A DNA stretch of 64,000 nt, from positions 372,001-436,000 of the forward strand of contig CAWEBE010000081.1 in assembly GCA_963806735.1 (NCBI GenBank), in the 5' to 3' direction. Under the pieces are notes generated by a model. It saw only the letters and a list, made by a program, of their open reading frames with translations. It did not search any database and was not told the origin of the DNA. This document shows positions 63,707-64,000 of this stretch, piece by piece. Source of the stretch: CADEFX01 sp963806735 (GTDB lineage: Bacteria > Pseudomonadota > Alphaproteobacteria > Rhizobiales > Hyphomicrobiaceae). Position 1 is the first letter of the stretch; each line of letters opens with the position of its first letter. The translations under genes and the position numbers were made by a program.

Positions 63707-63756
63707 TAGGGTCTCGAGTGACGCCAAGGGAACGAAACGTCTGAGAGGACGCGGCC

Positions 63757-64000
63757 ATGATCAGGAAGTTCGTCACCGTCTATCCCGGTCACATCGACCT
63801 GCCCGACATGGGCCAGATGACAACGCCGGCCAATGAACGGCGCTACTCCAACGAGCAATTGGCAGGCGTGTTCGAGAAGACCGAGGCGATTGCCAAAAAG
63901 CTCGATGAGATCGGCTTTGATACGCTGTGGCTGGCCGAGCATCACTTCCAGCACGAAGGCTACGAGGTCCTGCCCAACATCCTCATGGCGGCGGTGCACC
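63757..64000 (+). CDS. LLM-class flavin-dependent oxidoreductase (partial)
   Basis: The frame starts at ATG 63757 and runs off the window. The 81 residues seen contain LDEIGFDTLWLAEHHFQHEG, the luciferase-like monooxygenase signature in which WLAEHH helps bind FMN. The bacterial luciferase family oxidises alkanesulfonates, aldehydes and similar compounds; the substrate is not evident. It follows the amidohydrolase gene closely. Confidence 0.85.
   Translation, partial: MIRKFVTVYPGHIDLPDMGQMTTPANERRYSNEQLAGVFEKTEAIAKKLDEIGFDTLWLAEHHFQHEGYEVLPNILMAAVH

Noticed and set aside
62615..63727. 370-residue minus-strand open frame opposite the amidohydrolase
   Set aside because: The plus-strand frame has all catalytic motifs; the minus frame has none.

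Overview
The window reads as a stretch of chromosome from an alphaproteobacterium of the order Hyphomicrobiales (Rhizobiales). The evidence is the HTH-metK-trmB block, the unbroken rimP-nusA-ylxR-infB-rbfA-truB-rpsO-pnp translation/RNA block, the aerobic cobaltochelatase pair cobS-cobT beside bolA and a J-domain gene, a SUV3-like helicase followed by S4-domain, 7Fe ferredoxin and CarD genes, a perfect CtrA-type box, an intracellular PHB depolymerase and high-GC codon use. I cannot name the genus. I see no rRNA, tRNA, CRISPR array, transposase or phage gene.

Layout: 0-14 kb holds housekeeping genes for SAM synthesis, tRNA/rRNA modification, transcription elongation, initiation factor 2, ribosome maturation, S15 and PNPase, then a polyprenyl-phosphate sugar-1-phosphate transferase. 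14-20 kb holds ubiB and ubiE (minus strand), separated by a TPR-methyltransferase gene and an AraC-type regulator. 20-23 kb holds a small minus-strand paaG-paaI-paaK operon without the ring-epoxidase genes. 23-28 kb holds transport genes: a Leu/Ile/Val-type binding protein, a sodium:solute symporter broken by a one-base insertion, and a NitT/TauT-type ABC ATPase and permease. 28-33 kb holds a compact operon of unknown function (HAD phosphatase, class III aminotransferase, two small ArnE/F-like membrane proteins, alpha/beta hydrolase, GNAT/FemAB-like acyltransferase) behind a near-consensus sigma-54 promoter. 33-48 kb holds conserved genes (GNAT, zapE, bolA, J-domain, cobS, frameshifted cobT, phytase-like secreted protein, rpmB, DUF3108, SUV3-like helicase, S4, fdxA, carD, degenerate nuclease). 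48-57 kb holds a class V aminotransferase, a CaiB-type CoA transferase, a class A penicillin-binding protein with a CtrA box, an SprT/YgjP-like metallopeptidase, phaZ and a SCO protein. 57-64 kb holds a macrodomain protein, a 1080-residue membrane/coiled-coil protein of unknown function, an EamA transporter, an amidohydrolase and the start of a flavin-dependent monooxygenase.

The features most worth following up are: (1) a three-copy family of 137-151 bp palindromic repeats at 14.3, 61.4 and 62.4 kb whose hairpin arms covary, and whose terminal CTAG supplies stop codons to neighbouring genes; (2) the 28-33 kb operon, which resembles the logic of the L-Ara4N (Arn) lipid-modification pathway with unrelated enzymes; (3) the 1080-residue protein with an internal duplication; (4) a nuclease-fold protein that has lost its catalytic residues; and (5) leader RNAs before rimP, rpsO and rpmB. 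Two genes (the symporter and cobT) each carry one extra base; removing it restores a normal-length protein, so sequencing error and true mutation must be told apart.
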